Positions 48,990 to 59,188 are shown, numbered from the stretch's first letter. The stretch: 64,000 bases of DNA from Cristatella mucedo (GCA_009760855.2 WPIO01000228.1:188001-252000); one strand, 5' to 3'. Notes: a model not told the origin generated them from the letters alone. Numbers and translations: made by a program.

Positions 48990-50240
48990 CCATCTATTGA
49001 ATCAGTTGCTACCGTGTCCCTATCAATTACCATGTCTCTCACATGTCTGATCTACCGACCTCCTTCTGGTTGTCTAACCTTGTTTTAGCAAGCGTTTTGG
49101 AGTTCCTCACTAAAATATTTGTGCACCACCGGCCTTTAGTAATTGCAGGAGACCTCAACATTCACGTCGAAAACCCTAGCAACAGCCAGGTCCGCTCATT
49201 TATTGACTGCCTGGAGAACTTTGGTTTGATCCAGGACGTTAATCACACCACTCACATCGCCTGGCCATAGCCCGGATCTCGTTATCACTAAGGCTGTCTG
49301 TCCAACTGACTTTGCTGTGTGCTCGCTAACCATCTCGGATCATTGCTCAGTCTTTGTATTATACTGTCCCTGTTCAGTTGAACGTGCCGGGTTTCGTCGA
49401 GTTTGTCCAGCGACGCAACTAAGACAGCATTGACCCGGAGAAATCTTTTGAACTCTGTCTGTGAGGCAGGTCTTCTTAACCAGCACCCAGACTCGACCGA
49501 CAGCGCTCGATTCCCTCGCCGATGCAGTGAACAGTACTCTTGACGAGCCTGCTCCCGTATATTCTGTCAGTGTACAGAGTCTCGGAGATTCCTATCAATT
49601 AAGCAAAAAGCTCCAAACGATGCTCCATGTAAAGTGCAGGCTTGAAAGCTTTTTAAGAAGTATAGGTCTGATGACGATCTAGTCAATTTCAAACATGTCC
49701 TCAGAGTCTACACCGGGAAAATTAGAAACGCCAGGGCTTCTTTTTTCGCTCGAAAACTGAAGTCCTGCTTGTAGAACCCAAAACGGATTTATCAGACGGT
49801 GAAAAATTTGCTCGCCAATTCCGTCGCACTCCCCAAATATTAACAGCTTGGCCGAAAAGTGTTCAGCCTTCCTGACTGAAATAATTGTGCATGTTCACAT
49901 CTCCACATAAGGTCCCTCCGACTTAAGCAATTGTTTAGTTACAACCAGTGATTTTCCTTAACAGACTTTCCGAGGTTTCTGCATGCGATGTGGCTACCTT
50001 AATAAAGTCTGGTAAAAAGCGCTCGTCTCCCGAAGACCTTATACCATCCCCATGAGGTCTTCATTGGCAAACAATTATAGCCCAGACATAACCGAGATTT
50101 ATAATCCTTCTCTAGAACCAGGGGTTGTAGTATCCAAGTCCTTCAAATCGGCCATCGTTAGGCCGATACTTAAAGAGCCTGGATTAAAAATTCAGCGGTC
50201 ATCGAAAACTATCACCCAGTTTCCCTTTATTTCCCCCAGT
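48990..50240 (+). mobile_element. LINE B, endonuclease-to-early-reverse-transcriptase fragment
   Basis: The frame around 49030-49270 shows the end of an apurinic-type endonuclease: CLIYRPPSG, then PLVIAGDLNIHVENPSNSQV, RSFIDCLENFGLIQDVNH. The next frame has PDLVIT and a TISDHCSVF motif, both typical of L2/CR1 endonucleases. At about 49975-50200 it reads EVSACDVATLIKSGKKRSSP and SFKSAIVRPILKEPGL, which match the LINE B copy at 13 kb. The linker is frame-broken, and the copy ends before the catalytic reverse-transcriptase motifs. It supplies the only endonuclease remnant in the window. Confidence 0.8.
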
Positions 50241-50549
50241 TTCACTGTTATTCCACGAGTTTCACTTTTGCGTTGGGCTGCAAGCAAGCCGTCAACATTC
50301 CTTCTAGGGCCTGTCCCTGTGGGACGGGGTGGAGCAGGGTGCAGGTGGTCCAGGGCCAATTGGCCCCTTCCACTTGTATTGGTCTCCGCAAACCACTGGT
50401 CGGTCGCAATATGTATGCCTCGCCATGAACCGATCCGATAACCATGCAGCCATGTGTGACGGCCCTCCGTGCGACCAGTCGTCGGGCTTGGTAGCTCGAT
50501 AGAGCTACCACAAACTGCCGCTAGCTGTCGGGCCGGTTCGGAACGAATA

Positions 50550-50735
50550 ATGGTAGACGAATGTCCCCACAGATGCCGCCAATGCATGGATTTGGGCCGG
50601 ACTGCCGAGTTATCTGCCGAGTCTTCGTCTGCCCTTCCACTGCTCAAGAGCCTGCTGCTGCTTAGGCAGTCTGAGCCCTCGTAGGGTCTCCTCCCAGTGC
50701 TCGCAGGCTGCAGAGTCATGTTCCCAATCATCATG
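50550..50735 (+). repeat. Inverted repeat, left arm
   Basis: About 185 bases (gtccccacagatgccgccaa, atgcatggatttgggc, then ggagac/ctcccagtgctcgcaggctg) recur inverted at about 50930-51115 with roughly four in five bases matching by eye. The minus-strand frame here and the plus-strand frame in the other arm encode related peptides (PKSMHWRHLWGHSST here, PKSMHWLHLWGHPST there), so the repeat probably derives from one coding or element sequence. Confidence 0.75.
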
Positions 50736-50860
50736 AAACAGACAAGATTGTTGGTGAAAATATCGATGCTACCGCACTGCTTGCAGCTCGTGCTCGGTTT
50801 ATAGTGCCTTCTTATGAAAGATTGTCTGTCGCCACTACTTGAATTCGTAAGGGTATACTA

Positions 50861-50925
50861 ATAATAATACTAATATATTTGTATGGCGCCCTCAGAGAAC
50901 CGGATCTCTTTCTAGGCATTTGTGA
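50861..50925 (-). mobile_element. LINE A tail-only copy between the inverted arms
   Basis: AAT repeats and atatttgtatggcgccctca, then gagaaccggatctctttcta: the inverted LINE A terminus, in the spacer of the inverted repeat. Confidence 0.7.
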
Positions 50926-50929
50926 GGGA

Positions 50930-51115
50930 ACATGACTCTTGCAGCCTACGAGCGCTGGGAGGAGACATTTCGAGGACTCAGAGCTGCCTAAGCAGTCGCA
51001 GGCTCGCGAGTGGTTGAGGGCAGACGGTGACTCGGCAGTCCTGCCCAAATCCATGCATTGGCTGCATCTGTGGGGACATCCATCTACCAAAAACTGCCGC
51101 CAGCTGTCGGGCGGG
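50930..51115 (-). repeat. Inverted repeat, right arm
   Basis: Inverted partner of 50550-50735. Read on the plus strand it encodes RREWLRADGDS-like peptides in one frame (REWLRADGDSAVLPKSMHWL). Its origin is unknown. Confidence 0.75.
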
Positions 51116-51547
51116 TTCGGAACGAACAATGGCCCGACAGTGCGAAAAATAACGCATGCATGGAATATAAGGGCTGCCGAAGGAGTACAACGGGTGGGTA
51201 GGGCTAAATTCTTCGACGCCGGCAGCCGTCTAGTGTGTGTAGACTGGGCTTGGCCGGCGTAGCTTGAAATAAAGGTTTTGGTGTTGGAGCCAGCAGACTT
51301 GTTGCTCTGTCGCGCTGTCTCGGTCGCCGCCTCCGGACTGCGGTTGCGACCGCAGTATTTGAAAGACGCCAGTCGCCAACCCGGCGGCTGGACTTATCCC
51401 GACGGTGCGTCGTTTTGGAAACCATCAGCGGCGGCCGGTGGGCTGCAAATTGCGCCGTCTATTTGTGCTGCCAACGCTGGGACCGCTCGCTGCCGCCGCT
51501 GCTAGTCTCGCCTCCGGCTCTCCAGCGGCTCTAGCGACCAGGCTGAA
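51116..51547. other. GC-rich DNA, possible element terminus
   Basis: An AATAAAGG polyadenylation-like motif lies at about 51270, followed by a GT-rich stretch (ttttggtgttgg), as in some retroelement long terminal repeats. No LTR boundaries or primer-binding site could be shown. Confidence 0.3.
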
Positions 51548-51665
51548 GAGCGAGCGAGCTCGCAGTTGCTGATTGGCGGAGTGAGCTGCAGCTGCTGATT
51601 GGCGGATCGAGCGAGCTCGCAGTTGCTGATTGGCGGATCGAGCGAGCGAGCTCGCAGTTGCTGAT
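51548..51665 (+). repeat. Tandem repeat with inverted CCAAT boxes
   Basis: Four imperfect copies of a 29-37-base unit, gagcgagctcgcagttgctg then attggcggatc. Three copies keep gctgattggcgg, which is an inverted CCAAT box (ATTGG). The fourth is changed to gctgatcgcc. Confidence 0.85.
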
Positions 51666-51732
51666 CGCCTCTCGCCTGTTAAAGCGTCGCGACCGTTTGT
51701 TAGGCGTTTGTTGTGACTTGACTGTTTTTAGA

Positions 51733-51903
51733 ATGACCGAAAAAAAATCTCAAGAACCTTACCCCTCGATTTTTCGTGTCCCTTACCACCCAGCGGCTAG
51801 CTCAACCCCGGCTCTTTTTGATCGACACGAAATTATGATTCATTCCCAGTCGCATACGATGCAGACAGTGCACGTTCTTTCATCGCACGCCTTGGGGCCT
51901 TAA
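51733..51903 (+). CDS. Small open frame downstream of the CCAAT repeat, 56 aa
   Basis: The ATG in good context (agaATGa) opens a frame starting MTEKKSQEPYPSIFRVPYHP and ending SSHALGP at TAA. There is no known domain, signal or TM segment. The position 70 bases after a CCAAT-box array and a CpG-rich stretch is what a first exon would look like. No splice donor was identified, so it is only a candidate. Confidence 0.25.
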   Translation: MTEKKSQEPYPSIFRVPYHPAASSTPALFDRHEIMIHSQSHTMQTVHVLSSHALGP

Positions 51904-52888
51904 AGCAAACATATGAAGACTGCCTTGCGTACACTTCAAATGGGACTTCCCTATCCCAAGAGTCAGCTAATCCAAGTGAAGACTAGTACTGACCGGGAAG
52001 GAAGGCAAGTCCAAAACCCAGTTACACACTCTCGCGTGCCAAACGCGATACGCCACGCTGCTGCCGGCGGCATCGCATAGAACCTTGCGGGCCTCGAGAG
52101 AAATTGTCAAATTGGTATGCATGACCCGAGGGATCTGGAGCCGTAGCTGGGACAGGACGTAGCAGCGTCTCTAACGTCAAGGATATCGCGTCCACGATGT
52201 GGGCGCGATTCTCAGGCGCCTGAAAGTTTAAGTACGTTTCGCAATCATTAGTCTTCTTGTCGATGCCCAGGCACTCTGTAATGATCGGACAGCCATCAAC
52301 CGTGCTCTAGGCTGCCGGCCTCGCCATCTTAATGGCGAAATGAGTTTCGTTGGGCTCAAGCTGTGCCTGCGGGCTGAGCACGTGACGTTGCTGGCGTGCA
52401 TGGCACGTGGCATTGCATGGCGTGCTGCATTTTGCTCCAGGACCCTTCGCTCGATCAGAATTTAGGCAAAAGAAGCCGCTGTACGTGTGGCTTTCTTCTC
52501 AGCCAGCGAATTTCACGCCGTCTCCGCCACGATTTAACTCCGCTGCCACCGTCAGCCGCTATCACATTTCGGTCAGCGACCTGCGCTTTTAATCAAACTT
52601 CGGCCCCAAGCTGTGGCGCCCTGCGCCCGTCGTCAATGAGCTCGTCGATCCATTTCGTATGCTGCCCGGCCGCTCGTCGCATTCGTTGCGCCGCTCAGAG
52701 CGGGCGGCAGTCGTGGCGGTGTCGTATGAGCGGAGCGGCGTCGCAGACGAGAGTCGCCCGCCCGGCAGATACTCGTCGGCCCACGGCAACTCGACTTCGT
52801 AGTCCCAGACCCGTGCCGCGCTCCGCTAGCGGCGGTTCGTCACTTTCGATTGATTCCTCAGCCACCTCAGGCGACAGCCGAGAGCCGC
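51904..52888. other. CpG-rich DNA, no gene assigned
   Basis: Long frames (for example 52396-52905 on the plus strand) are rich in Arg/Ser/Ala and overlap frames on the other strand. They look like composition effects. Confidence 0.4.
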
Positions 52889-53061
52889 GATGGCACACTA
52901 GGTAAGGCGTTTGCTTTCACTACCTCGGTCCCGAGGTCGTGGGTTCGATTCTTGCGGTGGGCGATCCTGTATCGCCACTGCAAGCGGTGGTGATAGCCAT
53001 AAAGGCTCTTCTGTCGCTATACAAAAAGAGGCTGTTTAATCAGCTAGTATTTTTTTTATTG
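52889..53061 (+). mobile_element. SINE2 copy
   Basis: It shows gatggcacactaggtaaggc, B box gtgggttcgattcttgcggt, core ccactgcaagcggtggtgat, end aaaaagaggctgtttaatca and a T-rich tail. It is nearly the same as the copy at 55.9 kb. Confidence 0.88.
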
Positions 53062-53412
53062 ACAGCGGGAAAGCAGCAGACGTAACTGCACGCCGAAGCG
53101 TGAGTCTTTCCGAAAGTGAGCAGTATTTAGAAACACCCCCGTGGTGCAGTCACCGCGCATTAAAGGCGCGCACGCTTGCAAGCTCGCCACTGTTGCCCCT
53201 GAAAGTCGAGCTGTGTCAGCGCCGTCCTCCGAACTCGTAGCGCCGAGGAGCCCATGCTAGGAGGGGGCTGCCTGCCGGCGAGCGGGCGGATCGCGGCGCG
53301 AGCCCTTCGTTTTAAAGCAAGGAAATCGCGTGGAAAGGAGGCGCGAGGTTGCTGCTGCTGCTGCGACCGAAAGCGTGCCGCCGCGACATGAGGGTGGCGG
53401 AGCGTGGACGCG

Positions 53413-53648
53413 TCAGTATCGGATCTGACACGCCATGGTGGTCGTAGCGTTAGACAGCTGCGGACGATCGTGATAGCAGCCGGTGCCCGTCATGGCGTAT
53501 CCAGCGCAGTAGCCGTCGTAAGTGCAGCTCATTAGGCAAGTGCCGTCTGTCGTCGCCGGTCGCTGAACATAGTGGTTGCAAGTTCCCGATGAGAAATGGC
53601 CGTCGATCGCGGTCTGGGAAATAAGAGCGCATTGCGGCGGCGCGGCCC
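53413..53648 (-). CDS. Cys-rich terminal exon of a secreted protein (PAN/apple-like?), likely 3' end of the sushi gene
   Basis: On the minus strand a frame reads PPQCALISQTAIDGHFSSGT, then CNHY, then DGTCLMSCTYDGYCAGYAMT, GTGCYHDRPQLSN, and ends MACQIRY with TGA at 53415-53413. Cysteines in a C-x3-C-x5-C pattern plus a later CAGY/GC pair recall PAN/apple or similar disulfide domains; I infer this and it is not proven. Two acceptors are possible. One (AG at 53649-53650) is phase-compatible with the sushi exon at 58688. The other (ttatttcccag, ending at 53614) has a better pyrimidine tract but would need a phase-0 donor. The longer minus-strand frame without cysteines here is a shadow. Confidence 0.55.
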
Positions 53649-53941
53649 CTCATCACTTCACGGTAGCAAGGCAGCGATTGCAGAGCAAGCAGCGGACCTG
53701 CGGGACGGCGGGCAGCAGCAGCGGCAGCGTCCGTGCGCCTGCGCTGCCCGGCCATGTGCTCGCGAGCGAGGACGCAGCGAGCGGAAGGGGCAAGCGCCGT
53801 CGAGCCGCTCACCAGGAACATCGGAACGACGACTTCGAAGGTTCGAAGAAGAATATGCAAAGTAAACGCGCGAGGCAGCATTTAGTACTTCGTCCGAAGC
53901 CGCGAGCCGAGCGCATGCGTTTAAGCTGCCTGTGCGTTCTT
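53649..53941. other. GC-rich intronic sequence
   Basis: Long Arg/Ala-rich frames on both strands reflect base composition. No feature recognised. Confidence 0.35.
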
Positions 53942-54081
53942 TAATAATTCATTTATATAGCGCCACAAGAGAACTTAATCTCTATTCAGGCGCTTCACAT
54001 ATGCCTCGGGGCTCGAGTCCACGACCTCAGTCAGACCTTGATCGGGGCGAGCACCTTAACCGCTAGACCAAACCAGCTCGG
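53942..54081 (-). mobile_element. SINE1, well-preserved copy
   Basis: The left end is the inverted shared tail (ataattcatttatatagcgc; gagaacttaatctctattca; ggcgcttcacatatgcctcg). Then come the inverted B box (ggggctcgagtccacgacct) and head (aaccgctagaccaaaccagc). It keeps both box regions and forms a pair with the copy at 45.4 kb. Confidence 0.9.
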
Positions 54082-54342
54082 CACTTCGCGGGTGCGTTTT
54101 TGGCACAGGCTGAGCGCGGGCTGAGCGCGTTTCTTTTCTTCGTTTTCTTTTTTAAATTTGCAGCGCGACCAACCGCATTCGCGACCGACCTCAGCATCTC
54201 GCCGCGGTTGTCTGGCACGAAGCGTCGCTTTCCGCCGAGGGCTCTTCAACATCGGCAGCGGCGGCCGGTCGAGCGCCCGCTAGAGTTCGCCTCTGTAGCG
54301 GGCTCAGGAGCTCGCCATCGCGGCGGCGTAGCGAGCTCGCCA

Positions 54343-54347
<5 letters not shown>
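54082..54347. other. GC-rich intronic DNA, nothing recognised
   Basis: Contains a Phe/Lys-rich T run on the plus strand; no feature assigned. Confidence 0.35.
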
Positions 54348-54404
<57 letters not shown>

Positions 54405-54479
54405 CGAGAGAGCGAGTGCGCGAGAGAGAGTGAGAGAGAGAGAAAGAGAGAGTGAGCGAGCGAGTGCGCGAGAGAGAGT

Positions 54480-54511
<32 letters not shown>

Positions 54512-54537
54512 GAGCGAGCGAGTGCGCGAGAGAGAGA

Positions 54538-54575
<38 letters not shown>
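54348..54575. repeat. (GA)n microsatellite with longer-period internal repeats
   Basis: Pure GA runs alternate with interrupted units such as gcgagcgagtgcgcgagaga, which recurs three times. This indicates segmental duplication within the microsatellite. Confidence 0.95.
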
Positions 54576-54576
<1 letters not shown>

Positions 54577-55393
54577 CCGCTCAGCCCTTAAAGATTCCTC
54601 CGCTGCCTCGGGACCCAGCCCTGCTTCCAAAAGTGCCGCTTTGTGCACCCGACCCGACTACGGAGATTCGACTTAAGTGACGATCGGTGGCATCTTCGCA
54701 CAGGCGACAGTGAGCACACGCTCTGCCGATGGGAAATGGATCTCGTGATATTACGAGGACGTCGCCGCGCCAGCATGGCGGCGTCAGGGCGAAAGAGCAA
54801 TTTTCCCGAGCTAACCCCGGCCGGAGCACCTGCTGCCAAGGAACGACGGGGTGAACTGAGGGCACTGAGTCGCTCAGTAGTTCTCGTGTGCCGAAGCACG
54901 GGTCATCGCGTGCACTCTGGCTGCACTGTACCAGAGTCTATTTGAACGCTAGCCGGCCTGCTGTATGCAAATGGCTGGGTTGCTAGGAACGATGATTCCG
55001 GAAGCTTGCTGCTTGCTGGCAAGAGACCGCGCCACGGCTCGTGACACTCTTGAGAGCGAGGCTTAGGATTAATTTCCTCAGCTGACCTCACACGACGCAG
55101 GTGAAAACTGGCCGTTTGGAGTGACGTTCTGATGATGCACTGGTTGCTTTTCTTAGCGGCAGAGATAAGTCGCGTTTCAATCGTGGTTCATTACAATTTT
55201 AAGCCTCCGCTGAGTGCTTTTTAAATTTGAGGTCTCCACAATGCTGTCAAACAAGCGGTGCCGCGCTTGCAATTTCCTTGAGCTCGCGTACTTGCTGTCA
55301 GTACTAATCAGTGCTTTGAGGGGGCATGCATCGCTACCGTGTAGCCAAGAGAGATCTTCCGAGCTTGAGCTTCGCCCAATCGACGACCACGTA
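54576..55393. other. CpG-rich then ordinary intronic DNA
   Basis: 54600-54950 is CpG-rich with overlapping frames on both strands but no recognised exon. Confidence 0.4.
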
Positions 55394-55538
55394 GTGTAAT
55401 GCAATGTATCTCCGCCTGTGACTCCACAAAGCCACTAAGACTAAGTGGGAGTTACGCTGAAGAGTTTTCTTTGCGAACTCAAAGCGTAAGCGGCCTTCAG
55501 CATGCATTCGGTAATCAACAGGCTGCATTTCACGAAGC

Positions 55539-55540
<2 letters not shown>

Positions 55541-55603
<63 letters not shown>
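55541..55603. repeat. (GA)n microsatellite inside LINE B 3' UTR
   Basis: A GA run replaces the short aaagagaaagtggg present at the same place in the LINE B copy at about 12680. Both copies continue with gaagcatagcagagt. Confidence 0.95.
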
Positions 55604-55609
<6 letters not shown>

Positions 55610-55898
55610 AGCATAGCAGAGTTAGCAGGGTAGTCAAGGAAGTGGGTAGGATGGAAGCGCCAGCTCGAGACAGCTAGAAAAGAATGAGTCATAATCAACA
55701 GCAGTAGAGTAGATCTCGTTGCGTAAGAACTGTGGGTGTGAGTTCCACATTCACAGACTGTACAACAGCAAAAGCTTTTATCATTAACGGTCTTAAGGTG
55801 GAGGAATCGAACAGCTAATTTATTGTCCATACATGAGCTGAGAGCACGACGAGGCTGAAACTAATGCAGTAATTCAGCTGCAATTCTCTAGGTGTGCC

Positions 55899-56077
55899 GT
55901 GATGGCACACTAGGTAAGGCGGCTGCTTTCACGACCTCGGTCCCGAGGTCGTGGGTTCAATTCCTGCGGTGGGCGATTCTTTATCGCCACTGCAAGCGGT
56001 GGTGATAGCCATAAAGGCTCTTCTGTCGCTATACAAAAGAGGCTGTTAAATCAGCTAGGATTGATTTATTTATTTAG
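55899..56077 (+). mobile_element. SINE2 copy nested in LINE B
   Basis: It shows gatggcacactaggtaaggc, B box gtgggttcaattcctgcggt, core ccactgcaagcggtggtgat, end acaaaagaggctgttaaatc and a TTTA-rich tail. Confidence 0.88.
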
Positions 56078-57715
56078 GTGCGAAGGAGCCAAGCCGTATC
56101 AAGGTTTGTGGGTCAGCGTAAGAACTTTCTCTGTATTCGTTGATCAAACAGAAACTATCGAAGCTCCTTCAGCTAAGGAGACACGTGGTAGAACCTCTGG
56201 GATTTTTTAACTAGCCTTGCAGCCATGTTTATTACTAGCTACAGTTGCTTAATGGCTTTTCGGTAGCCCAGCCAAAATGAAATTTCGATAACCTAGCCGA
56301 CCGAGACAGAGCCTGGGAGCTATTTACATTTTTTGAAAGCCAACGCGGTAAACAGTCCCTAATTTTAGATAGGGATCGGACGTGATGGCTAGTTGTGGAG
56401 ACAGTCATCGAAGGGAAATTTTCAAATGTTGGCTGTTGTCAAAGTTGACGTCCAAATTCCGAGCACACGGTGACAGTCACACAGCAACATTACCTATTAG
56501 AAGAGCCAAATCTCCTAGTCCAGCAATGCATACGCTTGGGGTGTCCTATGAGTAGCAGTTCAGTTTTATCATTGTTTTGTTTAAGGAAATTTGCTGACAT
56601 CCAGAATTGAATGTCTGCAAGGCAAGCAATCACTTTATCAGTCGCTATAGCAGGTTCCAACGGTTTAAGCAACAAATACAGCTAGCTGTTTATCGTCTGC
56701 ATAGAAGTGATAGCCAATTCCATGAGCCAGAATAGTTGTTTCTTGAGGTTTAGCATAAATGGAGAACAGCAATGGACCGAGGATGGAACCTCGTGAGACT
56801 CCTAAGGTAATTGGTCTGGTAGGTGAGAGTTGACCTCAAACGACACGGATTTAACGCGAACGGACACAATTTGTACCCAGCCGATTCCACGTCTGCTAGA
56901 CTGATCGTGGTTCTCAATCGTTCAAGTAGGACATCGTGATCTATAGCGTGAAGGCAGCACATAGATCCAGTAGCTGAGCTAGGACAGTGGGATTACCGTC
57001 GTCGTTGCTGCATTGGATGTCATTGGTTACGCGGAGGAAAGCAGTTTCAGTGGTGTCGCTTGAATTCCGACTGAAATTGTTCTGCCTGTTCGTTCTTTTT
57101 TCAATGTGTGCCACAAGCTCCTTAGCGAATTTTTTTAAAGAATCTTTGATAAAAATGAAGAATGGAAATTGGGGGATAATTTGGTAGGACCTCTGAATGT
57201 AATCCAGGCTTTTAAGTATCGATCTAACGATTTCCGATTTAAAGGACTTGAGTACAACCCCATTTCATAGAGAAGCATTACAATTTCAGTTATGGCTAGC
57301 CTATGTTTGTCTGCCAGTGAAGACCTCAGAGGTGATGGAATGGGGTCTTCGGGAGACCGAGCTCTTTTTGCTAGAATTTATTAAGGTAGCCACATTGCAT
57401 GCAGCAACCTCGAAAAGTCTCTCAAGGAAGGTCACAGGTTGCAAATCAAAAATTGCTGTTGTAGGAGGGTCTTAATGTGGAGACGCGACTCTTCCAATTC
57501 TTTCAGTGATGAAGGTTGAAAAATTTTCGGCCGAATAACTGACAATTGCATTTGTGACATCCCGTCTTTGGCGCAGCCGAGGGCAGCTCCCCTAATGTCG
57601 GCAGCGAGCTGTTGATGGTGGTACCGGCGGGCCTTTACTTCCTTTACTAGAATCGAAAGCGCTATACCGAAGACGTTCCGCCAATGCCACCCTTTACGGT
57701 ACGCGGGCACAATAG

Positions 57716-58440
57716 CAGTAATAATAATAATACATTTGACACAGCGCTCTCAGAGAACTCAATCTCTTTATATGTACTTTACATTTTCCTTTGCAGCAAA
57801 TGTGAAGCACCAAGAAAGAGATTAAGTTCTCTGAGAGCGTTTTATCAAGTGCATTATTGTTATTGTTATTACATTTGCTGCAAAAGAAGCACGTTTGAAT
57901 GGTTAGTGGTAGCATACTCAGTGTCAACAAGCATAAGTGTTAGAGATGGCATGCACAGGGCTAACATGCAAATATGGTTGGTGGCAGCATGCACAGTGTA
58001 GGCCTGCATACGCACGTAAAGGTCGAATCGCAAGGACCCACTAAATGCTGCGACAAATAGATGCGTTTTTAGTTTATTTTTAAATTTGGTCAAGTCAGGG
58101 AATGTCGTGACGCAAGTCGGAAGCGAGTTCCACGCAGTCTTTTGGAGCACACAAACTAAAGGCACGGTTTCCAAAGTAATTTAGGTTCGTACGACGTATA
58201 GGTAAATGATTAGAATCCGAAAAGAGAGTGGTGCGATGCTTAGCCTGGCGGGGAGTAGATCTGATAGGTAGGCTGGAGCCAAAGAATGAAAGGACCTAAA
58301 AGTGAGTGATAGAATCTTCGAAGGCTATGCATTGCTTGACTGGTAGCCAGTGCAGGTCGGCGAGAAGTGTTGTGATGTGGCAATTTCGACGCTCAAGACC
58401 CGACAAGCCCAGCTGCAGAGTTTTGCACAAGCTATGGCTG
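57716..58440 (-). mobile_element. LINE A, 5'-truncated copy with an inserted inverted tail
   Basis: The inverted tail starts at 57716 (AAT repeats, then acagcgctctcagagaactc). The C-terminal coding region lies at 57980-58430: TAWNSLPTCVTTFPDLTKFK, KLKTHLFVAAFSGSL, then HITTLLADLHWLPVKQCIAF at the right. An 84-base plus-strand LINE tail interrupts it at 57787-57870. At the right end the match stops at cagagttttgcacaagc. Confidence 0.88.
57787..57870 (+). mobile_element. LINE A tail-only insertion within the inverted LINE A
   Basis: It shows tttgcagcaaatgtgaagca, then agaaagagattaagttctct and gagagcgttttatcaagtgc, then TTG/TTA repeats, in plus orientation. It is flanked by acattt on both sides (57781 and 57871), which looks like a short target-site duplication. 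Confidence 0.75.
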
Positions 58441-58687
58441 ACTAAACTCGCAAAAGCTGCTTTGACAGCCGCCGAGTGTGTTGGCTTGTGCTGTATCGTG
58501 CCGATGCACGAGCGGGCTGCTCTGCGATTACGCGGCATCGCACGAATCGGCATGAAATCGCAGTTACACAGGGAAAACTATCTACCCGCATTCACCTGTA
58601 GGTTTCTTTACCGACATCTACGCTCTGAAATACCCGAAGGCCTCAGCGCTCTCTCGGCCGCAGCGCGCGTCTACCGCAAGAACTTAC

Positions 58688-58882
58688 TGCACTGCAGAGG
58701 CGCGGTCGCGGCGCCAGACCAGGTCCACGTGTTGGGGCCGGTGCAAGTTCCACTCGTGCCTCCGCTCGCGTACATGTAGCCATTGTTGCATTGGAATTGA
58801 ATGACGTCGTTCAAGACGTACGAGGTTCTATCGGTCTCCGAGGTTACGCTCGAGAACGCTCCGGGCGTGGGCGGCTGGCACG
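58688..58882 (-). CDS. CCP/sushi domain exon (phase 1-1)
   Basis: CCP (sushi) modules are disulfide-bonded beta-sandwich units of extracellular adhesion and complement-type proteins. The exon follows acceptor gtcgttgcag on the minus strand and starts with two bases of a split codon. It encodes CQPPTPGAFSSVTSETDRTS, then YVLNDVIQFQCNNGYMYASG, then GTCTGPNTWTWSG and LQC, and ends at TGCA|GTAAGT. The four canonical cysteines and the Trp between Cys3 and Cys4 are present. The 195-bp length and phase 1-1 borders are typical of CCP exons and allow exon shuffling. The long minus-strand frame that continues upstream of the acceptor is intron. Confidence 0.9.
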
Positions 58883-59154
58883 CTGCAACGACGCCAACAG
58901 GATTTGAGCTTAGTCGCACAAGCAGACAGACAGACAGACAGACAGTGTAAAAGGCGCGCGGAGCAAGCGACGGGACGGCCTCCGAACGCCTAGGCGAAGC
59001 GAGCGGCCGCCGCAGCGGCCGCCGCTCGCTTCGCGGTCTCGCTCCGAGCTCGATCGGTTGACGATCGAACGCTTCAAAACAATGTCGTCTCGACGACCGA
59101 ACCGGCGAACGACTCCCTGTAGCGCCGCACCATCTCGATGTCAGCGCTCGCTCT

Positions 59155-59188
<34 letters not shown>

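Larger units (their letters stand above)
55394..57715 (-). mobile_element. LINE B, longest copy, interrupted by SINE2 and a GA tract
   Basis: The 3' end is at the left (inverted gcggagatacattgcattac). Reading leftward from 57715 on the minus strand: linker (IRPKIFQPSSLKELEESRLH, then a VTFLERLFEV-type frame), and reverse-transcriptase pieces (AIDHDVLLERLRTTISLAD at 56750-56962; CLADIQFWMSANFLKQNNDK at 56490-56675). The C-terminal MDNKLAVRFLHLKTVNDKS frame lies at 55680-55830. A SINE2 copy sits at 55899-56077 and a GA tract at 55541-55603. Many stops and shifts break the frame; the YADD region is only partly kept. Confidence 0.82.

Noticed and set aside
50192-50734. 180-codon minus-strand frame as a gene
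   Set aside because: It runs from LINE B sequence into one arm of an inverted repeat, so it is a chimera of repeats.
53450-53881. 143-codon minus-strand frame overlapping the terminal exon
   Set aside because: It lacks the cysteine pattern and crosses the likely splice acceptors. The shifted frame with regularly placed cysteines and an in-frame stop is the better coding choice.
54100-54648. Long frames through the GA tract on both strands
   Set aside because: Repeat artefact with no domain outside the repeat.
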